Of a stretch of 16,451 nucleotides of DNA, positions 14,986 to 16,451 are shown one piece after another. The position numbers and the translations under genes are program-made. The stretch lies in assembly GCA_039178835.1 (NCBI GenBank), contig JBCDFA010000154.1, forward strand, positions 1-16,451, given 5' to 3'. The DNA comes from AL-N1 sp039178835 (GTDB lineage: Bacteria; Chloroflexota; Chloroflexia; Chloroflexales; Roseiflexaceae). Within the stretch, counting starts at the first letter, position 1. Each line of letters opens with the position of its first letter. Under the pieces are notes generated by a model that was not told the origin of the DNA, ran no database searches, and saw only the letters and a list, made by a program, of their open reading frames with translations.

Positions 14986-14999
14986 GATAAACAGTGACG

Positions 15000-15027
15000 G
15001 AAAGGGCGTTCGCATGAATGCCCTTTC
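15000..15027. terminator. Bidirectional terminator between convergent genes
   Basis: GAAAGGGC (15000-15007) pairs with GCCCTTTC (15020-15027), with an inner TTC/GAA extension and a four-base loop. It lies between the stop codons of the surface protein and the MFS gene and is nearly symmetrical, as expected for a shared terminator. T-tracts are short. Confidence 0.7.
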
Positions 15028-15040
15028 GCTGTTGCGTATG

Positions 15041-16451
15041 TCAGGTCTGCGCCGCTGTCGGCACTGATGAAGGAACAGTATGCGGGCTATCGTGCGGTTC
15101 GGTGACGAGCAACGCTTCAGGGTTCGCATCAGGAATCTCATCCTCCAGGCGCCACAGCCGGGGATACACATAGCCAACGAGGGTGACCAGTACTGTTAGA
15201 AACCCAAGCACAATAAACAGCAACCCAATGCCACGTCCGGCACCCACACCAATGAGCGGACCAATACTGTCGGCAAGCAGGCCACCAGGCATGAGCAGTG
15301 GCCCAAAGACGTGGTCCGATAGTGGACCTGCCAGCGCAAAGCCAAGCGGCATCGTCGAAAATGCAATCATCTGATTGAGTGCAAACACCCGCCCATGCAA
15401 CAGATGTGGCACCTTGGTCTGGATCAGGGCCGTGTAGCAACCATTGCTCAATGCCAGCGTCAGAGTAAAACCAAAGAAACCAAGCGCAATAAACGGCAGT
15501 GAAGGTTGGACACCCATGAGCATAATGAACACGCCACTGAGCACAGAAAAGCCCAACAACCCGGACATCAAGCGTTTTGGGCCGCCCCAGATGCTCATCG
15601 CCAGCCCTCCAACCAGCATCCCGGCACCGCCGACACCCATCACCAAGCCAAGGGTCGTGGTCGAATCAAGCGACTGTAGCACCAGCGGCGTGACCAGCAC
15701 CGTCATAATTGCGAGAAGCACATTCGTCGCCGCAGCGTGGAGCAGCAATCCGATCATGCCGCGATGCGCTGTGATGTAGCGCCACCCATTGACGATCTCG
15801 CGCATCAGCGTTTCTTTCCGCTGCCACGGCATCGAGTCAGGAAAACGCACAAAAAAGAGTGTCGTCACCGCAAAAAGGAACGTCACAAAATCGATCAGAA
15901 TAACCCCATGCAGTCCAATCGTTACGACTAATGCCGCAGCAACAACAGGTGCAAGAACCTGGCTCCCCGCCTCAGTCATTTGCACAATACCATTGGCCTG
16001 CCAGAGATAACGTTTGGGCACGAGCTGCGGAATCGCCGAGGCATATGCCGGACGCTGGAAGGTATTACAGATCGAATTCCACGTCAGAATAAGATAAATG
16101 AGCCAAATCTCTAGCTGACCGGTCCAGAGTAAAAGTGTCAGTGCCAGCGTACCAAGACCCGCCCCAAGGTCGCTAAAGATCATCACCTTCCGTCGGTCAG
16201 AACGGTCAATGACTGCACCGGCAAGTGGCGAAAAGATAATACCAGGCAGCATCGCAAAAACAGAAATAAGGGCGAACTGAGTGACTGAGCCAGTTTGCAG
16301 ATAGACCCAGACCCCGAGTGCAAAGCCCGTTAACCCGGAACCGACCAGCGAGACAAACTGGCCTGCTGCAACGATCAAAAAGATACGCAGGGTTGGTAGG
16401 AGCCCCGCCTGCGATACAGGGGCAGGCGTCTTTGTGCGTCGGCCAGCTATG
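15041..16451 (-). CDS. MFS exporter, enterobactin-exporter-like (MFS_3), 5' end beyond the window
   Basis: At least 469 residues with about 12 hydrophobic helices. The opening FLIVAAGQFVSLVGSGLTGF, the loop DRSDRRKVMIFSD between helices 2 and 3 (MFS motif A position) and FNT-QRPAYASAIPQLV are typical of MFS_3 / EntS-like efflux carriers, which export siderophores, drugs or other small molecules by proton antiport. The frame stays open upstream of TTG 16378 to the window edge (reading RRTKTPAPVSQ and then LLPTLRIF), so the true start lies outside. Taking TTG 16378 as the start would cut the first helix. The C-terminus carries a polar tail of about 40 residues after the last helix (EDEIPDANPEALLVTEPHDS). 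Substrate unknown; no biosynthetic genes are visible. It converges with the surface-protein gene and shares its terminator. Confidence 0.9.
   Translation of the reverse strand, partial: IAGRRTKTPAPVSQAGLLPTLRIFLIVAAGQFVSLVGSGLTGFALGVWVYLQTGSVTQFALISVFAMLPGIIFSPLAGAVIDRSDRRKVMIFSDLGAGLGTLALTLLLWTGQLEIWLIYLILTWNSICNTFQRPAYASAIPQLVPKRYLWQANGIVQMTEAGSQVLAPVVAAALVVTIGLHGVILIDFVTFLFAVTTLFFVRFPDSMPWQRKETLMREIVNGWRYITAHRGMIGLLLHAAATNVLLAIMTVLVTPLVLQSLDSTTTLGLVMGVGGAGMLVGGLAMSIWGGPKRLMSGLLGFSVLSGVFIMLMGVQPSLPFIALGFFGFTLTLALSNGCYTALIQTKVPHLLHGRVFALNQMIAFSTMPLGFALAGPLSDHVFGPLLMPGGLLADSIGPLIGVGAGRGIGLLFIVLGFLTVLVTLVGYVYPRLWRLEDEIPDANPEALLVTEPHDSPHTVPSSVPTAAQT

Noticed and set aside
16376..16378. TTG as the start of the MFS exporter
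   Set aside because: The same frame remains open to the window edge with sequence typical of the family's first helix, so the gene is truncated by the window.
1..16451. tRNA, rRNA, CRISPR array, insertion sequence or prophage
   Set aside because: No cloverleaf, regularly spaced direct repeats, transposase motifs or terminal inverted repeats with target duplications were seen by eye.

Overview
The window reads as chromosome of a member of the Chloroflexota, most likely class Chloroflexia. This is inferred from protein style, not from a marker gene. It holds exported proteins with paired 'LGxPxS...YFER...HPE...LLGxLG' repeats, a CSLREA/choice-of-anchor Q type surface protein, a C-terminal FLPMV-type tail, GAF-rich cytoplasmic histidine kinases, and roughly 50% GC coding sequence. 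No rRNA, tRNA, CRISPR array, phage or insertion sequence was seen.

Layout. Positions 1-1400 are a gene graveyard: a frameshifted ORF (11-426) overlapping an intact but unrecognised 154-residue gene (423-887), then the 3' end of a frameshifted PfkB-family sugar kinase (1042-1385). A near-consensus promoter (1578-1606) drives a LOG-like protein (1705-2190). Next come two tandem paralogous exported glycoside hydrolases: one secreted with two N-terminal repeats (2368-4146), one a lipoprotein (4380-5735). Each has its own terminator, and the second has its own promoter. An HD-domain protein resembling the body of a CCA-adding enzyme without its catalytic head (5814-6821) faces a 49-residue membrane protein (6833-6982, minus) and a single-domain response regulator (7163-7546, minus). 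An unrecognised 235-residue protein (7723-8430) is followed by a lipoprotein gene (8476-8887) whose signal-peptide region lies in a perfect 22-bp palindrome and is out of frame. purA (8998-10290, minus) and a GAF/PAS histidine kinase (10553-12640) diverge from a shared promoter region. A large exported protein combining a beta-helix with an apparent inserted beta-propeller (12760-14985) has a leader that can hide its Shine-Dalgarno. The window ends inside an MFS exporter (15041-16451, minus).

The genes do not form one pathway. Most are single transcription units. The two hydrolases, the lipoprotein and the beta-helix/propeller protein give the region a cell-surface and extracellular-polymer flavour, with sensory genes scattered between them. 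I did not find a convincing new multi-gene system. The most unusual local structures are the palindromic lipobox at 8507-8555 and the Shine-Dalgarno-sequestering leader at 12686-12762.
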